From contig CANJUR010000021.1 in the NCBI GenBank assembly GCA_947477565.1, positions 1 through 61,273 of the forward strand: a stretch of DNA of 61,273 bases, given 5' to 3'. Positions within the stretch are counted from its first letter, which is position 1, and the number at the start of each line of letters is the position of its first letter. A model generated the notes under the pieces. The model saw only the letters and a list, made by a program, of their open reading frames with translations. It ran no database searches and was not told the DNA's origin. Positions 17,208 to 25,473 of the stretch are shown here, piece after piece. The translations under genes were made by a program, and so were the position numbers. This stretch comes from Deltaproteobacteria bacterium (GTDB lineage Bacteria; Myxococcota_A; Polyangia; Polyangiales; Ga0077539).

Positions 17208-18038
17208 TCAGGGTTGCGCGCACTCGCAGCGCGCGGTCGGGCCGACCAGAGCGCAGACCTGGTTGGGTCCGCACACGGGTTCGACGCCGCACCGGCAGGT
17301 CGTCACATCGTGCGGATCATCGCAGTGATCGGCCTTCGCGCAGCCTGCGGGTAACGAGAGGCACTGCGCCGTCACGTTGCTTCGTCCCCCGGCGATGCCT
17401 TGTGCCCACATCTCGCACGCGATGCGCCCCCGGCCGTCGCAGACGCCCATCGGCGACGGTGGTTCGGTCACGGCACTGCACGCCGTCGCCGCGCACGCGC
17501 CGCGCACGCACACCTGCCCGGCGGCGCAGGCGAGGTTGCAGCGGCCGCAGTGCTGGGCGCTGGTGGAGGTGTCCACGCAGATCGGACAGGTGGCCCCGGA
17601 GGGGGCGCACACGGTCTGTCCCGCTGGGCATCCGGTGACGCAACTACCATCGGCGCAGGCCTGCCCAGAACAGCAGGCGCGACCGCAGACGCCGCAGTTC
17701 TGCGGGTCGAACTGGAGGTTCGCGCACAGGATCGTCGTCCCAGAGACGCAACCGATCTCCGCCGTGCCGCAACGCACCCCGGCATCGACGGGGACGGACG
17801 TCACGTCCGTCGCGTCCGTGACGTCCGTCGCGTCCCTCGCCGTCATCGCATCGACCACGTCGATGGCGTTGCCCGCATCGACCACGTCGATGGCGTTGCC
17901 CGCATCGACCACGTCGATGGCGTTGCCCGCATCGACCACGTCGATGGCGTTGCCCGCATCGACCGCTGTCATCGTCGATGTCTCGCTGCACGCCACCAGC
18001 AGGCCCAGCATTCCCACGAAACCGATCGGTGACTTCAT
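17208..18038 (-). CDS. Cys-rich lipoprotein with repeat linker
   Basis: A 276-residue lipoprotein (lipobox LLVACSE). The linker contains NAIDVVDAG four times in a row, then a short MTARDATDVTDATDVTSVP run. From about residue 85 on the protein is Cys-rich (for example CGVCGRACCSGQACADGSC, CGRCNLACAAGQVC), the pattern seen in MopE-like and other disulfide-rich surface proteins of Myxococcota. The C-terminal third has eight further cysteines. No enzyme motif was seen. It is probably a surface-exposed structural or binding protein. It converges on the DUF1501 operon with 16 bases between stops. Confidence 0.75.
   Translation of the reverse strand: MKSPIGFVGMLGLLVACSETSTMTAVDAGNAIDVVDAGNAIDVVDAGNAIDVVDAGNAIDVVDAMTARDATDVTDATDVTSVPVDAGVRCGTAEIGCVSGTTILCANLQFDPQNCGVCGRACCSGQACADGSCVTGCPAGQTVCAPSGATCPICVDTSTSAQHCGRCNLACAAGQVCVRGACAATACSAVTEPPSPMGVCDGRGRIACEMWAQGIAGGRSNVTAQCLSLPAGCAKADHCDDPHDVTTCRCGVEPVCGPNQVCALVGPTARCECAQP
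17856..17966 (-). repeat. 27-bp coding tandem repeat (NAIDVVDAG)
   Basis: Four nearly perfect copies of a 27-base unit encode the linker of the Cys-rich lipoprotein. Their identity at silent sites indicates recent expansion. Confidence 0.85.
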
Positions 18039-18222
18039 CGCGCGTCTCCCACGGTACGCAGCATCGCCCGGGACGGCACGCCTGGGCAATGCTGCAAAAT
18101 TGGCCGTGAAGGCATCGCCGTAACACGACTTTGAGCCTCTGCATCGATGAGATGCCGGAGGGCTTCGCGGCGTGCTTGATCCGTCCCGGCATCGCTCGTG
18201 CGGGCGTGTCATCGTCACGGCG

Positions 18223-19413
18223 ATGGTTCGACTCCCGCGCTCCCCGTGGCTGCTCGCGTCGATCCTCGGTCACGCCCTCGTCGTCGCTCTGCTGGTCGCG
18301 CTGCCGCACCCTCCGTCCACCACCGCCGTCGCCCCGGTGCTGCGCGTCACCGAGTTCGCGATCGAAGCGCCGCCCGATCGGCCGGACACACACCAAACTC
18401 CCCCGGGCACCCGCCAAACTCCCCCGGACACCCGCCAAACTCCCCCGGGCACCCGCCAAACTCCCCCGGGCACCCGCCAAACTCCCCCGGGCACCCGCCA
18501 AACTCCCCCGGTCGCCCACCAAACTCCCCCGGTCCCGGTCGCGTCGCCGCCGCTCCCGCCCCCGCCTGTGCTGCACGCCGCGGACCTCTTCCGTCCCAGT
18601 GCGGAAGTCCTTGCGCTATCGCGTTCCAGTGGCATCGAAGCGCCCATCGGATCCGGTCGCGCGGCCTTCTTTCCGGGCTCCGTCGGGACCGCCGAGGAGC
18701 GCGCGCGGGACGCAACGCAGAGCTTCGTTCGCGATGCGCTGGGCGCAACGATGGTGCGCGAGGCCCCGGGGGTGCGCACGTACCTCTGGAACATCCGTCG
18801 CCGCGTCGCGGAGGCGTGGCGCCCGGGGGTGGTGCGCGTGCCCAACCTCGCGGACACCCTCATGGCGGGTTTCATCGCGCCCGAGCAGGCCATCCGGATC
18901 TTCGGCGACCGGATGATTCGTCGGCAGCGGCAGGTGCTGGAGGCCCCTGCGCCGCGCCTGGGCGGGGCCGCGGAGGCGATCGAGGCCATCGGTGGAGCCG
19001 CAGGGCAGGGGCTCAACAGCAACCGCCGGGCGCTGCCTGCCAACGCGAGCGACGAGTCGTGGCGACGCAACGTTCGGACGACGCGCGCGGAGGTGCAGGT
19101 CGATCAGGATGCGACCGGCCGCGTGCTTGACGTGCGACTTCTGCACCCATCGGGCATCCCGGGGTTCGACCGCGCGGCCCTCGAGGCGGTACGCCGTGGC
19201 CTCGACGAGCAAGATCCGACTGCTCTCCCCGGCGGACGGCGCTCGCGCTGGAGCTTCACTGTGGTGGCCACGCGTCGGCTCTTCGCGCCGAGCGTCGGCG
19301 GGGCCTTCGACGAGAGCCGCGGGTGGTTTCGCCTGGAGGTTCCCGGGCAGGTCACGCTGCGCTCGCGGGTGCAGATGGAGACGAGCACCCCGTTGCCCGC
19401 CGACGTTCCGTAA
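18223..19413 (+). CDS. TonB-like envelope protein
   Basis: A 396-residue protein with an N-terminal transmembrane helix (about residues 8-27) and a long Pro/Thr/Gln-rich spacer made of a seven-residue repeat ([11 protein letters not shown], about residues 58-107). After a helical middle region the C-terminus has a TonB-type fold: [39 protein letters not shown] near residue 300. Proteins of this plan span the periplasm and pass proton-motive force to outer-membrane transporters. No ExbB/ExbD pair or receptor is in the window, so its partner is unknown. The start is the ATG directly before the membrane helix. Confidence 0.75.
   Translation: MVRLPRSPWLLASILGHALVVALLVALPHPPSTTAVAPVLRVTEFAIEAPPDRPDTHQTPPGTRQTPPDTRQTPPGTRQTPPGTRQTPPGTRQTPPVAHQTPPVPVASPPLPPPPVLHAADLFRPSAEVLALSRSSGIEAPIGSGRAAFFPGSVGTAEERARDATQSFVRDALGATMVREAPGVRTYLWNIRRRVAEAWRPGVVRVPNLADTLMAGFIAPEQAIRIFGDRMIRRQRQVLEAPAPRLGGAAEAIEAIGGAAGQGLNSNRRALPANASDESWRRNVRTTRAEVQVDQDATGRVLDVRLLHPSGIPGFDRAALEAVRRGLDEQDPTALPGGRRSRWSFTVVATRRLFAPSVGGAFDESRGWFRLEVPGQVTLRSRVQMETSTPLPADVP
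18390..18540 (+). repeat. 21-bp coding tandem repeat (TPPGTRQ spacer)
   Basis: About seven copies of a 21-base unit (CAAACTCCCCCGGGCACCCGC type) encode the periplasmic spacer of the TonB-like protein. Five are almost identical. Confidence 0.9.
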
Positions 19414-19425
19414 GCGCTCTTACGG
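19408..19425. terminator. Perfect palindrome over two convergent stop codons
   Basis: CCGTAAG (19408-19414), CGCT loop, CTTACGG (19419-19425). The plus-strand TAA (19411-19413) and the minus-strand TAA (19422-19420) lie inside the two arms. It is a likely bidirectional terminator. Confidence 0.5.
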
Positions 19426-19971
19426 GGTCTGCAGAACCATCATTCCGAAGAGGTCGCTCACGGACTCCGCCACGAAGCGGAGTGAGCGCGTCGTGGTCTC
19501 CAGACGCACCTCGCCGCTCGGGCACGCCACGGTCAGGATGCGCCCGTCCATGAAGGCTCCAACCGGAACAGTGTCATCGGCGTTGCGCGCCCGCCGCGCC
19601 GCAACGTGGCTCGCCCAGCGATTCGCCACGATGCGCTCATCGTCCGGCCCGGTGATGCCCAGCAGCACCATCGGGTCGTTGAAGAGCGTCGCCTCGATGG
19701 GCAGGCACCACCACGCCCCCAACCAGTCTCGCAGCGAGTCCGGGAGCACCACGTCGGCCTCGCGCTGCAGCATCGCCAGGTCAGACCGCGGCTTTCGCTG
19801 CACGGGTCGCCAGGACACCGTGCCGTCGGCGTCCGGAGCGCCAAGCTCGCAGGGCGAGTACACCGCGGCGTCGTGTTCGGTGATCGGCAGCGACCCGGAC
19901 ACCTCTTGAATCGACGTCAGGTAGCGCTCGAACAGCTGCCGCAATGCACGCGATGTGTCGGGGTTGGACAT
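19420..19971 (-). CDS. Syd family protein (SecY-interacting protein homologue)
   Basis: A 183-residue protein, close to the 181 residues of E. coli Syd. The matching features, from memory of the family, are an N-terminal helix, then SPCELGAPDADGTVSWRPVQ (SPC...xWxP in Syd), an LPDSLRDWLGAWWCLPIEA segment and a late LTVACPSGEVRLET strand (SGEV in Syd). Syd associates with SecY in enterobacteria and is a founding member of the SUKH superfamily, many of whose members are toxin immunity proteins. The start at 19971 was preferred to an upstream ATG because it aligns with Syd length. It is a single gene, convergent with the TonB-like gene. Confidence 0.65.
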   Translation of the reverse strand: MSNPDTSRALRQLFERYLTSIQEVSGSLPITEHDAAVYSPCELGAPDADGTVSWRPVQRKPRSDLAMLQREADVVLPDSLRDWLGAWWCLPIEATLFNDPMVLLGITGPDDERIVANRWASHVAARRARNADDTVPVGAFMDGRILTVACPSGEVRLETTTRSLRFVAESVSDLFGMMVLQTP

Positions 19972-20102
19972 GACTGCGGACCATAGCAGTCGCCACGGCG
20001 CGCGCGATGTCTGCAACGACAGCGCGAGCGCTCCGAAGCGAGCTACGTCGATGCGGGATCAGCACCCTCGGGCCGGTTGATCCACCGGGCGGAGCGCAGA
20101 GG

Positions 20103-20633
20103 TCAGGGTGCGGCGTTGGCAGAGTGCGCGGCGGTGATGGCGGCGACGACCCGGGCCACCCCTGCGGCGTCCACGTCGGCGTGGAGGCTCTCGACCACGC
20201 GCCCCGATGGGTCGAGCACAAAGACCCAGGGAATCTCGCTCTCCGGGAGACCGAGTTGCCCGGCAAACGATCCGTCTCGAGAGAACCAGACGGTGTGCCA
20301 CCGCGAGCGCGGCGTCGCCTCGCGGGCCTGGGAGACCACCGTCGCCGTCGGAACCAGCGCGAAGAGGTCGAGCGCCACAAAGGTCAACAAGCGCGTGCTG
20401 GGCGGCACGCGGCCCTCGATCTGGCGCCACCACGCGGTGACGTTGGCGCCGACGTCCTTGTCGGTCATGGCGAAAGCGACGGTCCATTGACCGGTGAGAT
20501 CGCGCTCGGTGTGGCGGGTTCCGGCGAGGTCGGTGACGGACACCGCAGGGAGCGCGCGACCAGGCTGGGGGACGGCCCACGCAACGGCGGCGATCGAGAG
20601 AGCAAACGCCATCACGAGAGAGGGGACCTTCAT
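20103..20633 (-). CDS. Exported thioredoxin-fold-like protein without CxxC
   Basis: A 176-residue protein with a signal peptide (MKVPSLVMAFALSIAAVAWA). The mature part follows the redoxin plan: ALPAVSVTDLAGTRHTERDL, a WTVAFAMTD strand, a TLLTFVALD-like strand and IPWVFVLDPSGRVVESLHAD near the end. The CxxC redox motif of thioredoxins is missing and no cysteine is present in the mature chain, so a classical redox role is unlikely. YtfJ-like proteins are comparable. It lies 46 bases downstream of the lipoprotein gene at 20680 and is probably co-transcribed with it. Confidence 0.6.
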   Translation of the reverse strand: MKVPSLVMAFALSIAAVAWAVPQPGRALPAVSVTDLAGTRHTERDLTGQWTVAFAMTDKDVGANVTAWWRQIEGRVPPSTRLLTFVALDLFALVPTATVVSQAREATPRSRWHTVWFSRDGSFAGQLGLPESEIPWVFVLDPSGRVVESLHADVDAAGVARVVAAITAAHSANAAP

Positions 20634-20679
20634 GGACACTTCAAGCGCCATCGGTGGATCTGTCCCGCGGGGACGGCGA

Positions 20680-21528
20680 TCAGCCGCCGGGGGTGAGGTC
20701 GGCGAGGGTTCGCGGGATGAGCTTCGGGCCGTAGAAGTACGACACCACGCCGACGACGCGCGCCCATCGGGTGCCCGCCACCACGCCGGGGATGTTGACC
20801 ATCTGCAAAGCCAGCTTGGGGCCGTTGCGATCGGCGGTGATCTGGATCTCCCCACGGCGATCGGCAGGGCCGATGGCGGTCACGTTGGCGACCTCGACGA
20901 GCACGCCGATGAGGGCGGCGTTGTGGACGGTGAGGTCTTGCACGGTGACGACCACCGGCGTCGGCAGCGGGGCCACGCCGGCGCTACGGATGGTGGGCGA
21001 TCGCACCTGCGGGAGAAAGCGCCCATCGGGGAAGGGCTGCGGAGGCGAGCCGCACACGCCGGAGCAGTCGAACTCGTCGTAGGAACCGCCGGACATATCG
21101 ACGAGGTCGCCGACCCTGGGGCGATAGGCGAGCGGACTGAAGGTGGTGTTGAAGGTCGAGATGCCGCAGACGCGAGCCATGCGATTGGGAAGCAGCGGGC
21201 ACGGCAAGAACGCGTCGGCCGTGTTGCCCGCGGGGATGGTCTCCTGGACATAGACGGTGCCGACGTTGCCGCCCATGGTCTCGTCGTACTCGTCAAAGGC
21301 GGTGACCTGGAGGTTGCGCGCATCGACCGGCGTGCCTACGGCAACACGGCGCGCGGGGTCGGGGTTGCGCAGCGCGCTGATCGGCGTGGTGCTGCGGAGA
21401 AACGGCCGATTGCACGAGTTGTCAGGCTCGTCGCACCGTTGGGCGCCAGGCATGTCGGAGCACCCGAGGGCGCTCAAGACCAGGGCGGACGAGAGGGCGG
21501 TAAGACGGTGGCTGCGCACGGCGCGCAC
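20680..21528 (-). CDS. Lipoprotein of unknown function
   Basis: A 282-residue lipoprotein (GTG start, lipobox SALGCSDM). The mature region has six cysteines in its first two thirds and alternating short strands. The C-terminal part (ALIGVLVEVANVTAIGPAD..., RWARVVGVVSYFYGPKLIPRT) resembles the OB-fold-like repeats of bacterial extracellular nuclease-associated lipoproteins, although no nuclease is fused to it. No function is assigned. It is probably the first gene of a two-gene operon with the downstream thioredoxin-fold protein. Confidence 0.65.
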   Translation of the reverse strand: MRAVRSHRLTALSSALVLSALGCSDMPGAQRCDEPDNSCNRPFLRSTTPISALRNPDPARRVAVGTPVDARNLQVTAFDEYDETMGGNVGTVYVQETIPAGNTADAFLPCPLLPNRMARVCGISTFNTTFSPLAYRPRVGDLVDMSGGSYDEFDCSGVCGSPPQPFPDGRFLPQVRSPTIRSAGVAPLPTPVVVTVQDLTVHNAALIGVLVEVANVTAIGPADRRGEIQITADRNGPKLALQMVNIPGVVAGTRWARVVGVVSYFYGPKLIPRTLADLTPGG

Positions 21529-21556
21529 CCTACCAGAGCGACTGGGGGATCGCGAC

Positions 21557-22735
21557 TCAGTCGCGGCGGTACATCGTCACGACGCACGCCCCGCCGAGGC
21601 CGAGGTTGTGCTGAAGCGCGACGCGGGCGTTGGGCACCTGGCGCTTGTCGGCGCGGCCCCGAAGCTGCCAGACGAGTTCGGTGCACTGCGCGAGGCCGGT
21701 GGCGCCGAGGGGGTGGCCCTTGGAGAGCAGTCCGCCCGACGGGTTGACGACAAACTTCCCGCCGAAGGTGTTGTCGCCCTCCTCAATGAACTTCTCCGCG
21801 CCGCCCTCTTCACAGAGGCCGAGCGCCTCGTAGGTGATGAGTTCGTTGGCGGTGAAGCAGTCGTGCAGTTCGACCACCTGAACGTCGCTCGGGCCGAGGC
21901 CGGCCTGCGCGTAGACCTTGTCCGCGGCGGCCCTGGACATGTCGTAGCCGACCATCTTCATCATGGAGTCGGCGAAGCTCGAGCTGTAGTCCGTGGTCAT
22001 GGCCTGACCCGCGATGTACACGGGGTTGGCGATGCCGTGCCGGCGCGCGAAGTCCTCGGAGCACAGCACCGCCGCGGCGGCCCCGCAGGTGGGAGGGCAG
22101 CACTGGAAGCGCGTGAGGGGATCAAACACCTCCGGGGCGTTCATGATTTCCTCGAGGGTGAGCGTGTCGCTGAAGAGCGCGTAGGGATTGCGATTGGCGT
22201 GCTGCCGGGCCTTCCAGGCGATCTTGCCGAAGGTCTCCTTCTTCGTGCCGTAGCGCCAGCGGTACTCGCGGCCCGCGCCGCCGAACATCTGCGCAGCGAA
22301 GGGCGCCTGGTTGACGCCTTGCGCGTCGTTCATCACCCCGACGTGCTTGTCGAGGGGGTTGGTGCGGTCGGTCCACTTGGCCTGCAGTGCGCCCTTTTCC
22401 ATCTGCTCGAAGCCGACGGCGATGGCGCACTCCACCACGCCGCCCTCGATGGCCTGTTTGGCCAGCATCAGCGCGCTCGACCCGGTGGAGCAGTTGTTGT
22501 TCACATTGAACACTGGAATGCCCGTCAGCCCGACTTCGTACATCGCGCGTTGCCCGCAGGTGCTGTCTCCATAGACATACCCCGCATACGCCTGCTCGAC
22601 CTCGCCGTACGGAATCCCCGCGTCGGCCAGCGCCTCGCGCGCCGCCTTCGAGGCCATCACGTTGTATTCCTCGCTCGCGCCGGGCTTGGCGAACTTCACC
22701 ATGCCGACACCGATGACATTTACGCGTCGTCCCAT
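21557..22735 (-). CDS. Thiolase, SCP-x / lipid-transfer type
   Basis: A 392-residue thiolase of the SCP-x branch. The nucleophilic cysteine is C82 in [23 protein letters not shown] near residue 285 and [14 protein letters not shown] near 345 supply the remaining active-site residues. SCP-x type thiolases cleave branched 3-ketoacyl-CoA such as those from sterol side chains. It follows the MFE-2-like gene by 44 bases on the same strand, so hydration/dehydrogenation and thiolysis are encoded together. No SCP2 domain is attached here; instead the partner enzyme has two. Confidence 0.9.
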   Translation of the reverse strand: MGRRVNVIGVGMVKFAKPGASEEYNVMASKAAREALADAGIPYGEVEQAYAGYVYGDSTCGQRAMYEVGLTGIPVFNVNNNCSTGSSALMLAKQAIEGGVVECAIAVGFEQMEKGALQAKWTDRTNPLDKHVGVMNDAQGVNQAPFAAQMFGGAGREYRWRYGTKKETFGKIAWKARQHANRNPYALFSDTLTLEEIMNAPEVFDPLTRFQCCPPTCGAAAAVLCSEDFARRHGIANPVYIAGQAMTTDYSSSFADSMMKMVGYDMSRAAADKVYAQAGLGPSDVQVVELHDCFTANELITYEALGLCEEGGAEKFIEEGDNTFGGKFVVNPSGGLLSKGHPLGATGLAQCTELVWQLRGRADKRQVPNARVALQHNLGLGGACVVTMYRRD

Positions 22736-22779
22736 AGTCTTCTACCTCACTCCGTTCTTTGTAGTTGGCATTCGCCCGA

Positions 22780-25371
22780 TCACGAGTTCTTCAGCAATCC
22801 GAGCCGGTGCGCCACCCGCACGTCGCCGTCCACCCGCAACTTGCCGTGCTGGAAGAGGGTCTTCACATCCGTGGTGCCCGCCGCCAGCGCCGCGAGGTCG
22901 TCATCGGACACCGTCAGAAACGCCGTCGCCGCGCTGTTGCGCCCGGCGGCCACCGTGGCCCCGTCGATCACCCACTGCCCATCGGGGCCCGTCACATTGA
23001 ACTGCACGACTGCTCCAAGTTCGCTCGCCAACGCCGGGCTCGCCGCCAGCCGCGCCGCGATCGACTGGAAGATCCCCGGGGCCACTGCCGCCGCCGGTGC
23101 GGCCGTCGGTGCCGCTACCGCTTCCGGCGCTGCGACCACTACTCCGGCCGCCGCGGCCTCCATCGCCTTGCGGTCGATCTTCGTGAGGAAATCGAGCTTC
23201 TGCGAAGCCATCACGTTGCCCGAGATCTTCAGCTTTCCAGTGGTGAAGAGCTTCATCGGGTTGGCCTTGCCCTCGGTCATGGCCATGAAGTCCGCGTCGG
23301 TGAGTTCGAGCGTGCACTCGGGCACCGCAGTCTCGCCGCGCGCCACCTGGTTGAGCTTGAGATCCAGCGTCCACTGCGACGTCGGATCGGTCAGCTTGAA
23401 CTGGAACACCGTCCCGACCTTCGCGGCCACATCGGCGTTCTTCGTGAGGTAGGCGCCGATCGCCTCGAACACGAGGCCGCTGGTGATCTTGCCCGTCGCC
23501 GCTGCCGCTGCCGCCACCGGGGCTGCGCTCGTCGCCTTCGCCGACGGCGCGCTCGCCTTCTTCTGCGGAACCTCGGTGTAAAGCTCCATTGCCGCGTTGG
23601 AGATCACGACCTTGTCGCGCTCCTTCACCTTGCAGCGGAAGACCACTCGTGTCTCCGACTCCTTCCACATCTCCGTGACGATGGTTTCGCCTGGAAACAC
23701 GGTGTCCGCGAAGCGCACCTTGATGGACTTGAAGCGCCGCGTGTCGCCGTCGGTGAAGGCCTTGAGCACGTGCCGCCCGGCGTACCCGAACGAACACAGC
23801 CCATGCAGGATGGGCTTCGCATATCCGAAAGCGCCCGCGAACCCGGGGTCGGCATGGAGGGGGTTCCAGTCCCCGGAGAGGCGGTAGAGCAGCGCCTGCG
23901 AGTCGCTGGTCTTGTCTTCGATGACAGCGTCCGGCGCGCGATCGGGCGGAACATTGACGTCCGCGCTCGGCCCGCGCTCGCCGCCCCAGCCCCCGGCGCC
24001 ACGCACAAAGGTCGCCAATTCATTGATGGCCAGCAGATCGCCCTGCTCGTCGTAGGTCCTGGTCTCATTGACGACCACGGCCCCTTTGCCCTTGTCGTAG
24101 ATGGCCTTCACCCTCGAGCGGTGCGTGAGCTTCTGATTCGTCGGCAGCGGGCGCAGCACCTCGGTGTACTGCTCGCCGTGCAGGATGCGATCGAGCCCGA
24201 AGTTGAGCCCCGGCGCGGTCTCCCCGCGACGCCCCATGTCCAGGATGCCATTCACTGCCGGCACCACCGCGTACGTGGGTAGCGCCTGGAAGCCTTCGCT
24301 CAGCTCGTAGACGTAGTTGAGATCGGTCGCGTCGAGGGGGTTACGGCTCGCGCCGACGCCCAGTGCGTAGAGCGCCAGGTCGCGCTCGTCATACCGGCTG
24401 GTGTATTCGGGAAACTGGTAGCCGAGCGCCAGATCGACGTCGATAAACTCGTTGCCGCCCCTGGACGGACCTGCCTCCACGTTGGCCATGATCGGGCCCA
24501 TGGACTCGGTGACGGACGCCGGGTGCTCGCTCCTGGCGAAGTCCGTGATCTCTCCCCAGTGGGCCTTCACCTGCTCTGGGCCGAAGCCGCGCCCGAGGCG
24601 AAAGGTTGCGCCGCGCGTGCGCTCCCAACGGAGCTTGCCCATGAACCCGCCGCCTACCTCGAAGAGGCCGCCGGTGTCGGTGTTGCTCTCGTGGCTGAGC
24701 CACGCGACGAGCGGCGAGACAAACTCCGGCTTGAGGCTCTCGAGCATCTCCTTCGGAAGCACCGTCTCGGTCATGCGCGAGCCCGCGATGGGGGCGATGG
24801 TGTTGACCGCCACGTTGTTCTTCTTGCCCTCGAGGGCGAGGGTGCTGGCAAACCCGACGAGCCCAAGCTTCGCCATCGAGTAGTTGGCCTGGCCGAAGTT
24901 GCCGTAGATGCCCGCCGCCGACGAGGTGAACACCACGCGTCCGTACTTCTGCTCGCGCAGGTGCGGCCACGCCGCGGCGGTCACCCGGTACGCCCCGAGG
25001 ACGTGCACGCGGTACACGAGATCCCAGTCGTCCGCGGTCATCTTCTGGAAGGAGACGTCGCGCAGGATGCCCGCATTGTTGACCACAATGTCGATGCGCC
25101 CGAAGGCGTCGAGCGCGCTCTGCACGATGGCCGCGCCGTCTTCCACCGAGTCGTAGTTGGCCACAGCCTCGCCGCCGCCCGCGCGAATCTCCGCCACCAC
25201 TGCATCCGCTGCAGCGCTGCTCTTGCCGCCGCCGGTGTGCGAGCCGCCCAGATCGTTGATGACCACCTTCGCGCCGCGCCGCGCCAACAGCAACGCATGC
25301 GAGCGACCGAGCCCGTTGCCCGCGCCCGTGACGATCGCTACACGCCCGTCAAACCGAAGTTCGTCTGCCAT
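22780..25371 (-). CDS. MFE-2-like multifunctional beta-oxidation enzyme with two SCP2 domains
   Basis: An 863-residue fusion. Residues 1-300 form an SDR 3-hydroxyacyl-CoA dehydrogenase (TGAGNGLGR near residue 15; SSAAGIYGNFGQANYSMAK with catalytic Ser, Tyr and Lys near 150-168). Residues about 310-600 are a MaoC/hydratase-2 pair with YRLSGDWNPLHADP and ILHGLCSFGYAGR. Two SCP2 sterol-carrier domains follow (about 630-735 and 760-860), joined by Ala-rich linkers. Human HSD17B4 has the same order but one SCP2 domain in 736 residues. It should hydrate enoyl-CoA and oxidise the R-3-hydroxyacyl product. A palindromic operator lies just upstream of the start. Confidence 0.92.
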   Translation of the reverse strand: MADELRFDGRVAIVTGAGNGLGRSHALLLARRGAKVVINDLGGSHTGGGKSSAAADAVVAEIRAGGGEAVANYDSVEDGAAIVQSALDAFGRIDIVVNNAGILRDVSFQKMTADDWDLVYRVHVLGAYRVTAAAWPHLREQKYGRVVFTSSAAGIYGNFGQANYSMAKLGLVGFASTLALEGKKNNVAVNTIAPIAGSRMTETVLPKEMLESLKPEFVSPLVAWLSHESNTDTGGLFEVGGGFMGKLRWERTRGATFRLGRGFGPEQVKAHWGEITDFARSEHPASVTESMGPIMANVEAGPSRGGNEFIDVDLALGYQFPEYTSRYDERDLALYALGVGASRNPLDATDLNYVYELSEGFQALPTYAVVPAVNGILDMGRRGETAPGLNFGLDRILHGEQYTEVLRPLPTNQKLTHRSRVKAIYDKGKGAVVVNETRTYDEQGDLLAINELATFVRGAGGWGGERGPSADVNVPPDRAPDAVIEDKTSDSQALLYRLSGDWNPLHADPGFAGAFGYAKPILHGLCSFGYAGRHVLKAFTDGDTRRFKSIKVRFADTVFPGETIVTEMWKESETRVVFRCKVKERDKVVISNAAMELYTEVPQKKASAPSAKATSAAPVAAAAAATGKITSGLVFEAIGAYLTKNADVAAKVGTVFQFKLTDPTSQWTLDLKLNQVARGETAVPECTLELTDADFMAMTEGKANPMKLFTTGKLKISGNVMASQKLDFLTKIDRKAMEAAAAGVVVAAPEAVAAPTAAPAAAVAPGIFQSIAARLAASPALASELGAVVQFNVTGPDGQWVIDGATVAAGRNSAATAFLTVSDDDLAALAAGTTDVKTLFQHGKLRVDGDVRVAHRLGLLKNS

Positions 25372-25390
25372 TTGATTGCCCGCTCCTGTG

Positions 25391-25413
25391 GATTCACTGA
25401 ATCGCCATTCAGT
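25391..25413. promoter_or_regulatory. Palindromic operator upstream of the beta-oxidation operon
   Basis: ACTGAAT (25396-25402), CGCC, ATTCAGT (25407-25413) is a perfect 7-4-7 inverted repeat, overlapped by a second palindrome GATTCA-C-TGAATC (25391-25403). The edge is about 20 bases before the start codon at 25371. TGAAT/ATTCA half sites resemble those of TetR-type fatty-acid degradation regulators. No such regulator is adjacent. Confidence 0.5.
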
Positions 25414-25473
25414 CAGGCGCGGGACGCTAGCGCCAGACCCACAACGGGGGAAGGGGGCAGCGCGGCGGCGGGA

